From Blastobasis lacticolella (Eukaryota; Arthropoda; Insecta; Lepidoptera; Blastobasidae), in NCBI GenBank assembly GCA_905147135.1, contig LR990060.1:8324001-8388000 (forward strand): a stretch of DNA of 64,000 nt. Reading direction: 5' to 3'. Below, in pieces: positions 44,397-56,225 of the stretch. Positions within the stretch are counted from its first letter, which is position 1. Each line of letters opens with the position of its first letter. The notes under the pieces are model-generated. The model was not told the DNA's origin. It searched no databases and saw nothing but the letters and a program-made list of their open reading frames with translations. Both the position numbers and the translations under genes were made by a program.

Positions 44397-44442
44397 AGGT
44401 CGGTCGCTATCGTACATAATAGTATATACTGACCCAATACGA
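44397..44442 (+). repeat. Right copy of a 45-base direct repeat flanking a SINE
   Basis: GTCGGTCGCTATCGTACATA followed by ATAGTATATACTGACCCAAT pairs with 43990-44036. Confidence 0.75.
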
Positions 44443-45499
44443 TACTATGCATTAATTGGATTATTCACACAGGTAGCCAAAGCATTGACGAAGGGTTCCG
44501 TGACATAGGTATTTGAAGTAATAAGGGCCCTTTAATAGCACGATCCCTAATTGCTACTTCACCCAACCATCCCGTTCGAAATTATAATAGAATTTCACCA
44601 AGCAATTTTAATTGAAGTACAAGTTGTAAGAGTTTGTGATATTGGATAGAAATATCTGTAGAAATTTTGGACAGAGGTCCTGTGGGAGGCTGATGAAGCG
44701 ATGCTTACGACGCGATGCGGGGATGCCTAAGAACGGGCTAAGTGGGCGAAAGAGCTGGACCTCTTGTCCGCGTATTTACTAATGGCGCGATCGAATTGAA
44801 TTGATCGCAATTGTAGCTGAATGGCAGTTTTTCGCGTTCTTGGTACTCTGCTACTAAACTACCGTTGTGCTGCTATTTCGATCCAATTACAATTCGATCG
44901 AACCGAGTAAATAAGCGAACTTGTGCTTTAGAAAAGCGGACTCTGGCGAATCACCGCTCGGACGATTATGATGAATATCCGAAACTTTTGTGTATATGTG
45001 TATGTATTTGTAACCTCTTTACGCCTAAATGGATGAACGAACTTAGATGAAATTTGGTACATAGCTAGATTAAGGTATGGAATAACATATACCTAAACTA
45101 CTTTATATAAACCTACTGCAAAATTTCATAATTTCCATAACTAAATAAGACAAGTCAGTCTGAACAGATTATACCTTCGTTATTGACGACAATCGACTTG
45201 AAACACACTTTTTCACCCAAAACGTATCAGAACACCAATAAAAAGGGATAAAAGATTATACAATCAAAACTTTCTGCTGGGGGACTTTCCCCTTTGATAT
45301 ACGGATAGATTTTTCTAACATTCCCTAGACGGCAATTGTAACTGAAGTAGGAAACATTTCTGAATGTATGTACGGAGTGTGTTTCACCCATTCTCTTAGA
45401 GTGGCTAATAAATAATGATGCTCATCTCTGTTTGGGTTGCTTCACTTGGTTGGCTGGAAGCTAGCGGTGCTTGGTCATTTATAGAAACTAATGTTTGTA
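44443..45499. other. No gene recognised
   Basis: Intergenic sequence. Around 45020-45140 a block (GGATGAACGAACTTAGATGA) resembles common lepidopteran repeat sequence without a bounded element. Confidence 0.4.
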
Positions 45500-45690
45500 A
45501 TCGTGTTTGTCTTTGTGTGGCATAGCAGATTCCGAACGGATGGACGGATTTGAGTATAGTTATAAAGTGTGTAGTGTAGTTATTGTAGTTTTATCTATTT
45601 ATTTGAAAGGTCATATGTCTTAGCTTTATTGGATTAAAATAGGTTCAGTATTTTGGGAAATATTTGGTTTTCCGACATCTGTCGGTTAGC
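45500..45690 (+). repeat. Dispersed repeat, family H
   Basis: GTGTGGCATAGCAGATTCCG, ATCTATTTATTTGAAAGGTC and GACATCTGTCGGTTAGC follow the order of blocks in the other family H copies. Confidence 0.4.
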
Positions 45691-45784
45691 TATACTGCTG
45701 TGCGTGTTTGAGCCCTACTCCAGTCAATATATACACTCCGCAGGAGCCAAACATGCGGTAGTAATTTTTGGGGTTTATTTTTAA

Positions 45785-45955
45785 ACTAGCTGGCCAGCCG
45801 CGACTCCGTTCGCGTGTTGTCCTACCTTATAAACCTTTCTCTTGAATCTCTCTCTCTCTCTATTGGTAAAAACCGCCTTAAAAACTGTTGCATAGTTTTA
45901 AAGATCGAAGTATACATAGCTACATACAGAGGGACTTTGTTTTATACTATGTATA
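45785..45955 (-). mobile_element. Helitron-like non-autonomous element
   Basis: Minus orientation: 3' end CGCGAACGGAGTCGCG hairpin, spacer, CTAG (45786-45789). The distal end has AGTCCCTCTGTATGTAGCTA and ATAGTATAAAAC on the element strand. Confidence 0.65.
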
Positions 45956-46404
45956 GATTAGTTCTATCGAATCCACTTATAATTTAATGTTGGATTTTTC
46001 TTAGAACCCTTTTATTTTGACAATTATCTTCTTCAAAACACCAATTTTACTTAAATAACAATAAAAAGCAGATATAGAAAAACCTTTTACACACATTGGC
46101 AGTTTCTATGACCTATGAATTAAAAGTGTTCCGCTGTCTAGAGCATCAAATATAACCAAGGCCCTTATTATATTATATTAGGCAGTTTAAGTTAGAATTA
46201 AAATAAAGTTCTAACTGGATTCGGTAGAACAAAACTAAAAAAATAAATCGCAAACATACTCGCATCTACTAGGGCATGAGGTCACACTGAGGTCTCACAC
46301 ACCAGTCTAATTTCTTCATATCAAAAGACGCCTGCGTTTTAAAAGTGGGATGAGTTGGTGATGAAAATAAATACTAGTTATTGCTACTCCTCTAAAACAC
46401 ATTT

Positions 46405-46640
46405 AGGCGATTGATCTGGACAGGTTCCCCTATAAATGACCTTATTTACATTCAGGCAACTGAATGTGTAACCATGATCCAATCTGGCCATGTTCCCCTG
46501 ATAGTACGGTCACTATAATCACAGTGGACACACAGATAATTACCTGATCTGCCAAATCCTTGATCATGGCCAAGACGGACTCCGGGCCATCGCGCCCGAT
46601 AGCACACCCGAGACATAAACGCCTTTATGATTACGGTTTA
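46405..46640 (+). mobile_element. SINE family A, head missing
   Basis: CATGATCCAATCTGGCCATG, GATAATTACCTGATCTGCCA and ATAAACGCCTTTATGATTA are in plus orientation. The tRNA-like head is absent. Confidence 0.7.
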
Positions 46641-47219
46641 GTTTAGGTAGTCAAGTAAATAGGCAGGGGCTATCTAGTGTTAGACGCTACGATCCTGAAA
46701 CATCTCTTTTACCATATTCACATTTATATTCTCAATTTCTCTCTCGGTTCTTCCACATTCATTATACATTCTCTCCTCTTCCTCTCTTCTAAAATACTGT
46801 ACGAAGTCATACAAAATGCCTCAACCATGCCATAACAGGGAGAACTCCAAACTACCTCCAGTAACTATCTCAAACCTTCGCAAAGGACAGTCTGCAGCGA
46901 AACTACATATACATGTTCTTGACACTTGTTAGAGTTTGGATCATATAAGTCGTGAGAGATACTACCAAAGTAGTTATGAGTAAAACATAAAATTAATATA
47001 ACGTTTGTATGATGTTCGCCCTGTTCATGTATTTTTAAGAAAAATGTTATTACGATGTGCCTATAAAAACTATTATTCTTGACGTACATTTTGATATATC
47101 CATAACATTCTTTAACAATTCTTCCCTACATAAAGCTCATTGTATTTTCGATGTTACACATAAGCTCTACATTGTCGTAAAATAACTATAATGTGCATAC
47201 ACTTTATAGCCAGTCTATA
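46641..47219. other. No gene recognised
   Basis: AT-rich intergenic sequence with no coding or repeat signature that I can support. Confidence 0.4.
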
Positions 47220-47304
47220 TAATTGATACATAGTTATTGATATTTGCAGTATATAAGTAATTTGTAAGTTCTCTAACGCTGTAAATTTATGGTAAATAAA
47301 TAAA
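47220..47304 (+). mobile_element. LINE 3' UTR remnant with AATA tail
   Basis: TTATTGATATTTGCAGT and GTAAATAAATAAAT match the tail region at 58790-59032. Only the last 85 bases are present. Confidence 0.45.
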
Positions 47305-47519
47305 TAGTATAAAACAAAGTCCCTTCCCGCCGTCTGTCCCTACGTATTTATGTAGGTATGTGTCTTAGCACGCTTAGATCTTTTAAACTACGCGACGGAT
47401 TTTAATGCGGTTTTCAACAATAGATAGAGTGATTCAAAAGGAAAGTTTATAAGTAAGGAAAAAGGGGTAGGTAGGGGTAAAGTAGGTGTACGTGAACAAA
47501 GTCGCGTCGGGTCCACTTG
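47305..47519 (+). mobile_element. Helitron-like non-autonomous element
   Basis: Starts AGTATAAAACAAAGTCCCTT and has GCACGCTTAGATCTTTTAAA and ATAGATAGAGTGATTCAAAA. It ends ACGTGAACAAAGTCGCGTCG, spacer, CTTG instead of CTAG. Confidence 0.65.
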
Positions 47520-47784
47520 TAATGATATAATGTACTACTATATTATAGTATACGCGTATAATAAAAGGGAGTACTTATTTAACTTGACATTAGACCAACT
47601 GTAAGATTTTATAGCTTTAATTTAAATGTTACAAGGGAAGTCAACGCACCCGAACACACCTAATTGAATGAAACTTTGTGGTCGAGTTTGCTATTCTGAA
47701 CGTAACTATTCTGTATTTTTCATTTCATCATCATCTCAATACCAATTTCATTAGTTCAAAACATATAAGTTTGATAGGTTTGAC

Positions 47785-48025
47785 GACCCGATTGGTTCAG
47801 TTGGCTAATTTGCCGGTCGCCACGCAGAGGTCCCGGGTTCGATTCAATGCCGAGCAGAAACAATACAATAATGAATTTTAAATTTTGTTACGGGTTTGGG
47901 TGTAGTATGTATAATAAGTATGTATTTAAAGAAAATGTATATAGTTTATTAGTTATCTATCACCCATAATACAAGCTTTGCTTACTTTAGCGTTGTGTGA
48001 ATTTGTCCATACATATATATTTATA
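47785..48025 (+). mobile_element. tRNA-derived SINE, family B
   Basis: The head has GATTGGTTCAGTTGGC (A box) and CCGGGTTCGATTC (B box). The body has GTTACGGGTTTGGGTGTAGT, and the end is ACAAGCTTTGCTTACTTTAG, lacking part of the GATGGCG motif. Confidence 0.75.
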
Positions 48026-48444
48026 CATCTGTTTTTTTTTCACACAAATATTGTAAAGTGTCACGAAACTCTTGTGGCTAACTGTACAGAAACACGAGTA
48101 TCAATGTTTGTTTGGGTCTCAGCCGACGTATGAGTAAGGAAAAAGTTCGCCCAGTTCAAATTGAAAAACTTATTGGCCCAGTGCGCAGCCGAGGTTGAGA
48201 AACTGCGACAATTGCCGTTGAGATTCCAAAACTGTTGCAAGGGATTGTTTTTAATTAAAACTTTCACTAGGAAGATATAGTTAATTTTGGAGGGACTGTT
48301 GTCGGGAATTTATGTGTTACTTAGTTTTGTTGGCATAACTTTAACGGCTACTAACTTGATTTTATTGCCGAAGTTTAAATTAAGTTGTGTCAATATTATT
48401 ACCTTACGAAGTAAATACGTTGTAATATAAGAAAAACTTATGTA

Positions 48445-48520
48445 CGACTTGTTAGTTTTATGTGTGTATCTGTGGTATTGTAGCTCCCAAACGGATGGAC
48501 CGAATTCGAATCAGTTTCTT
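48445..48520 (+). repeat. Dispersed repeat, family H fragment
   Basis: GTGGTATTGTAGCTCCCAAA and CGGATGGACCGAATTCGAAT match the core of the other family H copies. Confidence 0.4.
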
Positions 48521-48589
48521 ATACTACTTAAGTGGCAAACAAGCTTGCGGTATCTGATAACAACATTACTATCTGATGGTAAGTAGTTA

Positions 48590-48732
48590 CCTATTTTTTT
48601 TTATGCTACTCAGTGGCAAACGAGCAGCCAGCCCACCTGATGGTAAGTGGTAAATGCTGCCCATAACGTCTACAATTCCTACATTTGGGGGTAACAAAAA
48701 TAAAGAGCGCAGGTGCGTTGTCACTGTAAGGA
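48590..48732 (-). mobile_element. Short retroelement end, family E
   Basis: ACTCAGTGGCAAACGAGCAG, CCCACCTGATGGTAAGTGGT and CAGGTGCGTTGTCACTGTAA. The T run at the left is the 3' A tail of the minus-strand element. This is the best-preserved copy of the family. Confidence 0.65.
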
Positions 48733-48858
48733 CTAAGATGAAATGCCTCATACCTGTAATTTCACTGGCTACCTTCAAACCGGAATTTCTTTATTTGAAC
48801 ACCAGTTGCTCTTAACTTTGTCTTATTAAAATAGTTTGAGTATTTTGGGAAATATTGA

Positions 48859-49070
48859 CCCTACTAGTGGACCCGGCGGGACTTCATTCGCGTTACCCTA
48901 ACCTAACCGAATCCGTCTACTCTTTTTTGCATATAAACCTTCCTCTTGAATCATTCTATCTATTATTGAAAACCGCATTAAAATCCGTTGCGTAGTTTGA
49001 AAGATCTAAGCGTACATCGAAACATGCATACCTATATACATTGGGACGGATGGCGGGAAGCGAGTGGAAG
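48859..49070 (-). mobile_element. Helitron-like non-autonomous element
   Basis: Minus orientation with 3' end ACGCGAATGAAGTCCCGCCG, spacer, CTAG (48863-48866). The interior has AAACCGCATTAAAATCCGTT and CTTTCAAACTACGCAACGGA on the element strand. Confidence 0.65.
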
Positions 49071-49139
49071 GTTTTCCTACACATGTCTTTAAAGTCATGG
49101 CTTCAATTTAGACGGTAGTGTCAAAGATTAATGATTAAA

Positions 49140-49506
49140 AATAATCATCTTGGCGTTAATGTCCCAGTTTTGCTCTCGAGCACAAGGGACTTGGGGCCGC
49201 CTTGACCATTATCTAGCATTTGACAGATCAGGTAATTACAGTGGAGCGACTGCCATTTGATCTCCGTGACCCTGCTACCAGGGGAACCTGACCAGATTGA
49301 ATCATGGTTACAAATTCAGTTGCCCGCAAATGCAGGTTTCATCACGAGGTTTGATGAGGGCAATCCCTCACCGTCAGAGCATCGGTTAGAATTCAACGAA
49401 TGTACATAACTCAGAAAAGATTCATTGGTACACGGCCGCAGCGGGATTCGAACCCGGTACCTCTTGCTTACGAGTCGGATACTCAACCGCCCGGCCACAG
49501 ACGCTC
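49140..49506 (-). mobile_element. tRNA-derived SINE, family A
   Basis: Near-complete minus copy, from ATCATCTTGGCGTTAATGTC to the head with GGATTCGAACCCGG (B-box complement). A 15-base insertion lies near 49350. Confidence 0.82.
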
Positions 49507-49947
49507 TCCTACCTCATACCTCTCAGTTATTAAAAGACAACAACCGACGCCCTAATGTCTACAAGGAAAACATTACGTAAAAGGGGACTCCATAACTCCC
49601 ACGGTAAATGGAAAATCCCCAGTCCAGATTACTATGCATATAAAAATAAATTATACATGAAATAAGAAGTTCTCTTACGGGGACGAATTTACATAAGGTT
49701 TTCACTTGAACAGTTTCTAACTCTGAAAGGTGGAAATGGAAAGAGTAGATACGAGTAGGTATGAGAAAATGATACATGCACATGTTTTAGGTAATACTAA
49801 TTTTATGATACGGTAAAGTTTATCGTAATTATGTAGGAAAATCTGGATATGTTTAGATGGATTATTAATCTTTAGCCCTTCCAGGAGCAAGTCCCGTCTT
49901 ATATAATAATATATGTAAAGAACGCGAGTTTAGTTTTAAATCAATAC
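49507..49947. other. No gene recognised
   Basis: Spacer between two oppositely oriented family A SINEs; nothing else recognised. Confidence 0.4.
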
Positions 49948-50330
49948 AACCAGGAGTGTCGGTGATAGAGTGGTAATGGTATCCGACTCGCAAATGAGAG
50001 GAACCGGGTTCGAATCCCGCTGCGGCCGTGTACCAATGACGCTTTTCTGAGTCTTTCCTTTTCTTTTTTTTCTCTTTTGTACGTTCGTTGAATTCTAACC
50101 GATGCTCTGACGGTGAGGGAAAACATCGTGATGAAACCTGCAAATGCGGGCAACTGAATTTTTAACCATGATCCAATCTGGTCAGGTTCCCCTGGTAGCA
50201 GGATCACGGAGGTCAGATGGTACTCGCTCCACTGTAATTACCTGATCGCTAAATCCTAGATCATGGTCAAGCCGGACTCCGGGCCTTCGTCCTCGAGAGC
50301 ACAACCGGGACATTAACGCTAAGAGGATTT
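49948..50330 (+). mobile_element. tRNA-derived SINE, family A
   Basis: Plus copy with head GTGTCGGTGATAGAGTGGTA and B box GGGTTCGAATCCCG. The body is complete to GGGACATTAACGCTAAGAGG. With the copy at 49140-49506 it forms an inverted pair 440 bases apart. Confidence 0.82.
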
Positions 50331-50339
50331 TTTTTATGA

Positions 50340-50530
50340 GGTAGGAAATGGGTCAGTAATGTTATCGAGTAGCGAGCACGTACCGGTAGAAGACGCAGCG
50401 TGGGTAGGCCACGGTGGACCGACAGCCTGGTAAAGATCGCAGGTACCAGCTGGACGCGGAAAGCACAGGACCGGCCTTTGTGGAGATCTCTGCGAGAGGC
50501 TCATGCCCAGCAGTGGGCGTCATCCAGCTT
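50340..50530 (+). pseudogene. RTE-type LINE ORF2 C-terminal fragment
   Basis: Reads GRPRWTDSLVKIAGTSWTRK, then AQDRPLWRSLREAHAQQWAS. This is the C-terminal motif (R-P..RW.DD...VAG..W...A.DR..W....EA..QQW) of RTE-like endonuclease/reverse transcriptases. An upstream in-frame TAG precedes it, and only the gene end is present. Confidence 0.7.
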
Positions 50531-50609
50531 GTATTATTATAATAATGATCAGAGTGGTTCGTTAGTGAAATTCTTCTTTACAAAATTATTATCAGTGTGT
50601 AAAATAAAA

Positions 50610-50670
50610 TAATAGTAATCTTCTTAGCGTTAACGTCGCGTTGTGCCCTGACGAGTGAGGGTCCGGAGGG
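50610..50670 (-). mobile_element. SINE family A, 3' fragment
   Basis: ATCTTCTTAGCGTTAACGTC and GTGCCCTGACGAGTGAGGGT are the family A 3' end in minus orientation. Confidence 0.5.
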
Positions 50671-51984
50671 AAAGTGTGTTATTATATTTTACTAAAATTA
50701 ATTTTTTTAAGGTTTCCAAAATATCTAATACCTTTGTTCCAGTGACCTAGATAATTTTTCATTCTCATCATTATACTTAGGAATAGGCGTTCCGGGCCGG
50801 GCTAGCTACCATAACTTTAAGTGCGTCAAATAATTGAGTGGTTGCACCTCATTTAGGTATGGGATCGTAGTTTTACCGTGCACCCTTCTTCTTTGCGGGT
50901 CTTGGCAGAATATCAGTGTGTTGCTCTCCCAAGCAAAACTGAGCTGGGCCATGACCTTTTTGCGCTACTACAGCATACACATGTGGCTTTAGTTAGTAAT
51001 TAGTTAGTCAGTAGTCCGTCGTTAGAAATAAGTTTCTTCTTGCTGTGGTCTCGCTACCTACAGCATATGCTGAGCTGAGCCCTAGTTTGGCATGACACTA
51101 CAATATTTAACCTACTTTTATGTTAGTAAGAAATATTTTGTTAATTTGGCAATTTCTATATTGTAGAAATTGCCAAATAAATATTATGTCTATGTCTATG
51201 TCTATGTCTATGTCTTTTGTGTTAGTTATAAGTTGTATGGATATATGGATGTTCAAATATTTTTTTCTTATCTATAAATACTGAGCACCTCAAAACCGAA
51301 CAACGCACTTGGAACCTTGTCACTCTATCATCATATTTTCTTTCATACCTTTCTTATCGCAGTTGCTGTATCGCATCTCCTTTTCGCGGTATATCAGCTG
51401 CCTACCTATATCTACTAACCATACCTACTGATAAGCTTTTGCATGTGATGATTCGTTTAGGTTGCCCTGAGTTACGGGTCTTTTCCTTACATTGTGTAAA
51501 AAATATAACAAATTTAAGAGGAAGTTGTCCCGTTAAATATCATGTGCAACAACATGAGCTATTCACAACATCGCCACCAAAACAACCGCCCTTCCCTCCC
51601 ACGAAATAAAAATACCTCAGACATTTATTACTCAAATTCAATACCAAAGTGGCTCGTACAATATTTACGTGTGAGAAAAATATTCCACACACATGAAAAG
51701 CACGTACTTCATACGGCCACCTGAGTCGAGCCGGATTTCCTCTCCGGCTTCGTTGTCTGCTCTCGCAGTGACGTGTTTTCCGCCTTAAACCGGAACAAAT
51801 AGGCGCCAGATATTTCTGGTCGGTCACCCCGCTCTGTCAATATCTGCCCCTCTATTCAATATTTTGCCAGGGCCTGCTAGAATTGACTTTAATGTACTGT
51901 GTAAGCAGTTATCGCTTTGTTTTCAGGTTTACGGAGGTAATTACTATTAATTCAAATTAATTACAAACACCTATAATTTGGTTA
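50671..51984. other. No gene recognised, one microsatellite
   Basis: Intergenic sequence. Positions 51184-51215 carry about five copies of TATGTC. Minus frame 51540-51827 has no recognisable domain. Confidence 0.45.
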
Positions 51985-52110
51985 CGTTATGCCGGCCACT
52001 CACGTTCATGCCACTTGACTTGACAAGTGGCATGTAACTTGACGGCATGTGGGGGCGGGATCAAGCCTATTTTTGTCATGCCATTTTACAAGCCGCATGG
52101 TGTTGATTGG
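51985..52110. mobile_element. TIR element end with hairpin, relative of 55050-55216
   Basis: CACTCACGTTCATGCCACTTG matches the termini of the element at 55050-55216 closely. CATGCCACTTG and CAAGTGGCATG form an 11-base inverted repeat around 6 bases. GGGATCAAGCC and TTTTTGTCATGCC are shared internally. Confidence 0.6.
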
Positions 52111-52483
52111 CATTAGTATAGTGACAGTAGAGTAGACAAGCCCTGTACCTGATACTTTATTGGATGCGATCATACTTTCCAATGCTCTCTAGCCTAAAAC
52201 AGTATGCGACATTAATTCGTTGACGTTATCTTGAAAGAAGAAATTACGAATGCTTACCGAGATTTGCATTGACATCACAGTCTCCTTATATGCCTGCAAA
52301 GCTGATTGAAGATCGCAGTGTATCAAATATATAACGGAACACGCTGCCCACTTTCTGGTCTGTGTAGGTTCTAGCTGGTTAGCCTCTATGTTATTACTTG
52401 CATTTCACGATATCTACTATTATAAGGATGGTATAAGAAAAGGTGACCTGGGGATAGGTATAGACGAGCACATTTTATATAAT

Positions 52484-52746
52484 CATCATCATCATCATCA
52501 CAGCCCATAACAGTCGACTGCAGGACTTCGGGCCTCTCCTACGAAAGGGGAGGTTGTTGCCATAATCTCCACGCTTGGCAGGCGGGTTGGAGATCGCAGT
52601 GTATACAACAATGGAAAACGCTGCTGCACATTTTCCAACCCACGGAGACTCTTAGATTTTGTGTCTCGAAATCATTAGTCGCCTTGTACGACACCCACGA
52701 GTGTAAGGGGTTGTGCTATTCTACTCTGCCGGACACCACACGGCTT
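52484..52746 (-). mobile_element. SINE-like repeat, family D
   Basis: The most complete copy: (ATC)n at the 3' end, CAGTCGACTGCAGGACTTCG, CTCCACGCTTGGCAGGCGGG, GTCGCCTTGTACGACACCCA and CCGGACACCACACGGCT. It directly abuts the TIR element at 52747. Confidence 0.8.
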
Positions 52747-53120
52747 ATATAATAGGACCACGATAACTCCGTATTGACTGACAATAGTAAAAATTATAAA
52801 GTGTAGATATGGCAATAATCTGGGGATAATCTGTCCTTGTCAGTCCTTGTTAGTCCTTCTTGTAAACATTAAGTTTTTTGGTCACTATTAGCTTGATTTT
52901 TTGTAAAAATTATTAATCCTGCTGAAAATTATCTCCCGCCCTTCCTTCTTAATTGTTTTGCCGATTATTAAATAATATTTTTCATCACTAACGAAAATAA
53001 ATAAACCTAGAAAAAAAAATATGACTTTTATGAATGATGTTCTATGACGGATAAAAAACTTGGCATAAGTTACCATACAAAGTTATAATAAGCGTTTCGA
53101 ATTAGCGTGGTCTTATTATA
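52747..53120. mobile_element. TIR DNA element, copy 2 (non-autonomous)
   Basis: Left TATAATAGGACCACG and right CGTGGTCTTATTATA are inverted ends flanked by TATA. Subterminal blocks are shared with 13582-14303 (GATATGGCAATA, GATAATCTGTCCTTGTCAG, TTCTATGACGGATAAAA). The copy is half the length of that one. Confidence 0.8.
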
Positions 53121-53659
53121 GGATTTGATACAGATTTATCAGTACGGTACTGATAAACCTGTACCAAATGCAGTAAATGGAATGTTGTCGTTTCTGCCTA
53201 CTCCTAGGGGAAAAAGTGTAATTTTACATATATTGCGGCCGGACACAACATACAAAAAATTACTAGTTGTAATTCTCGATATTCAAAAATATCCAACAGA
53301 AACAGCACAATTTTGACTCCTTCGCATACGGGACCAAAATCAATAGATTGAATACGACGTCAAGATGCCACACAAAATTCTGGCTTACGGGCCCGGTGGC
53401 ACGTAAGTAACGAACCGGTAAATTTTTTTCTGTTTGCCTTTCCGAGCCAGCGGTTACGTCACGTGTTATACAAACATGTCATTTGTCGGGAGCTCCTTCG
53501 GTTTATTTTCTTTCAAATATGATCTAAACTTCTAAAGGCTGCAAAGAGCGCACTGGCCTTCGTTGGACGCTTGGGTCTGACAGTGTAGTGTGTAGTGTAG
53601 TGTATAGTGATGATTTAATAAAAAAAGATGAAACTATTGAGCGCGGCTATGATAATCAT
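53121..53659. other. No gene recognised; 23-base palindrome
   Basis: TTTATCAGTAC-G-GTACTGATAAA (53135-53157) is a perfect inverted repeat with a one-base centre, lying just right of the TIR element. Otherwise nothing recognised. Confidence 0.5.
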
Positions 53660-53880
53660 CTAATAATAACCATCTTGGCGTTAACGTCCCGGTTATGCTC
53701 TCACTCACGAGGGCCCGGGGGCTCACTTGACCATAATCCATGATTTGGGAGATCAGGTAATTACAACGGAACAAATGCCACCATGATCATGGTTATAATA
53801 TATTCTGTCGCCTAAATGTGCAGGTTAATTATAAAATTAAATAAAGACTCATTGGTACAACGCGCCACTGGGGTACGGTC
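53660..53880 (-). mobile_element. SINE family A, interrupted
   Basis: ACCATCTTGGCGTTAACGTC and GAGATCAGGTAATTACAACG, then CTCATTGGTACAACGCGCCA. The head seems displaced to about 54165-54210 (CTTACGAGTCGGACACCTTA and CGACTAGGCCACCGACTGAG), suggesting a 280-base insertion in between. Confidence 0.6.
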
Positions 53881-54424
53881 GGCTAAGAAAGTGGTCTACC
53901 AGTTTTGACAAAAGTTTCTGCGAAATCTAATGATCGCTAAGATTGACTTTTTTAATGGAGTAATTATGACGTATTGAGTGTTATCTGAGATGCCTGACAT
54001 TTTAAGTCATGGGTTATGTTATTTTGACCTTTATTATCAATGCGATAATTCAAACTTGACACTTGGCATGACGTTAATATCAAAAATGATAAAGAGAGCA
54101 ATTCAAACGAACCTCAACCGTAGGGTGGTAGACCACATTCTTGGCCGACTGTACGAACCCAGTAACTGTCACTTACGAGTCGGACACCTTAACGACTAGG
54201 CCACCGACTGAGCGCGACGATGATGATCAACGTCAATAATGAATGACACATATAAACCCTTAGACGCACATTGAGTACCAGAATTAACATGCCGCCAGTA
54301 GGGAACTATACGGAGGAAAATTTCTCGTTCTGCAGAGGGCCTTTGACAGTATTCTTCGAGAGGTAATCTGCTAAATTCCAAATCTGTACTCGCGGCGTAA
54401 ATTGAAATTATCCAAGACATATAC

Positions 54425-54565
54425 CTGCTTGGATGATGATGAAATACATGGAATAGATATAAAACGATCTCATAGCCACTCTCGATCTCAGATCACTGGA
54501 ATTCGAACTTTGTACCTTAGGATATGACTCGGATGCCTTAACCATTAGGCCACAGATGCTGTAGG
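54425..54565 (-). mobile_element. SINE tRNA-like head fragment
   Basis: GGAATTCGAACTTTGTACC and GACTCGGATGCCTTAACCAT then AGGCCACAGATGC. This is a tRNA-like head like that of family A with a B-box complement at about 54500. Confidence 0.5.
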
Positions 54566-55049
54566 TAAGTAAGCAAATTAAATTAAACTTTTTAATTTTC
54601 AAAATCACGCAATACATTGAAATATATTATATTATCAGCCAACATCTTTCTTAGCACTAAAATTACTACCAAAACCTCTCGTTTAGGGAAAAAAAATCTT
54701 ATCTCTAAAATTACTACCAAAACCTGTTTCCTCGTTATGGGAAAAAAATACCTACACAATGTGTTAGAAATGTAACAAAGCATTTGCTGCTTAAAAGAAA
54801 ATGATTCGCGAAATTTTTCTTCCATTCTATAGGAGCTTCCGCTATAAATCTCTGTGCCGCATTAATACTAGTGAGAACAGGGATGCACTCAGCAAACGGA
54901 GCTAAATACTTACTTTGAAATTTGATTTTTATCTTTTTTTTTGGTAACATGACAAGTCTGGCTGACGCAACACGAGCATAATTTAGTAAGTTGTAAGTAG
55001 TATAATTTCTGTCGCGTTCTTTATACTGCATTCTTACAGTGATCACAGA

Positions 55050-55216
55050 TCTTCATGCCGCTTGTCCGACGGCATGACAAAAATAAGCTTGACTCCACCC
55101 ATTTTTGGCTTGATCCCGCTCATTTGGCATGACGACCTTCCAAAATTTCTCCGCACACACGGTCAGTTAAGTTGACAAGTCTATTTGTGTCATGCCAACT
55201 GACAAGCGGTATGAAG
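55050..55216. mobile_element. Short TIR element (MITE)
   Basis: CTTCATGCCGCTTGTC at 55051 and GACAAGCGGTATGAAG at 55201 are inverted ends. CGGCATGACAAA and TTTGTGTCATGCC pair further in. No coding. Confidence 0.7.
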
Positions 55217-55539
55217 GTGAGTGCTACTATAAAGATCGGCATGGTATACACGAAGACACAAAATTAGTCTGTGTCAAAGATTGTGCGATTGAAACTACGC
55301 CCCAAAGTTGGGCTGTTATTGCGCAAAGTTAGGAATTTATTTATTTTATGTAGTTAAAATAATTTTGTAGCTTGATTTTATCTCTTTCAAAGGATTTTTT
55401 TTGTATCCAACATAAATGTCACTGTTTATTTAAATAGAAGAATTCAAAGCTGTGTCAAATCACGTTGTATATGATTTGAGTAATAAATGAATAATACCTA
55501 TTATACGAATGGCGCTGACTTTACTGACAATAACCAATT

Positions 55540-55790
55540 TCCAGTGGGAGTCCTTTACCAACCTCGCTTCGCCAACGGTATTAGAAGGCACCCCAAACGA
55601 GTCGTAAGCTCGACTAACCTGCCCGAAGCGGTCACCCATCCAGTTCCCGGACTCAGCATTCTTTGCTTACTTTGGTTATCGGTCCACTGACAGTAGAACA
55701 AAGCGGCTTCGAAAAAAAAAGTACACCGATCGTGCGAGTCCGGCCTTGCCCAGAAGCTGGCTAATGCCAGACTGGATATTGCGATCACGT
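55540..55790 (-). mobile_element. 5S rRNA-like repeat, copy 1
   Basis: The minus strand reads ACCAAAGTAAGCAAAG, then GGGAACTGGATGGGTGACCG. This resembles the 3' half of 5S rRNA (ACC.AAGT.AAGCAA..., .TGGATGGGTGACCG), including box C of the pol III promoter. The downstream part (ATACCGTTGGCGAAGCGAGG) is shared with the copy at 63613. It could be a 5S-derived SINE or a decayed 5S pseudogene. Confidence 0.5.
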
Positions 55791-56099
55791 ATCCGTTGTT
55801 AGAATTCTGTCTATTTGTGTCGTGTGTGAGATATAGCGGGTGGACTGCGCTTTGTATTTACTCCGTGAAAGGGAGTGCTTTTTTAGTGAGTATCGTAGTT
55901 TATTTTTAGTTTTAATTTGTGGCCAGTAGTTGGGGTTACTATAAAGAATGTTTCTGTAGAAAATGTAAGACTTTCATCTGGGGATTGACATTATTTTACA
56001 TTTTGAAGCTGCAGGGTGACATTGTAAGTTAGTGTAGCAAGAGTTATTATCTTTGGCGTTTATATAGTTAGGGTGTTATAAGTTTAAAGTGCTGCGCTC

Positions 56100-56225
56100 T
56101 TTAACAGGTCGTCGGTTCACCTTGGGGGGCGTATTCACGCTGCGTCTTTCGCTGGTACCAGCTGAATGCGGATGGTACAGGACCCTATGCCCAGCAGTGG
56201 GCGTCTTTCGGCTGATATGATGATG
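56100..56225 (+). mobile_element. RTE-type LINE 3' fragment
   Basis: CTGGTACCAGCTGAATGCGG, GGTACAGGACC and ATGCCCAGCAGTGGGCGTCT then GATATGATGATG follow the 50340-50530 fragment, but are shorter and more decayed. Confidence 0.55.
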
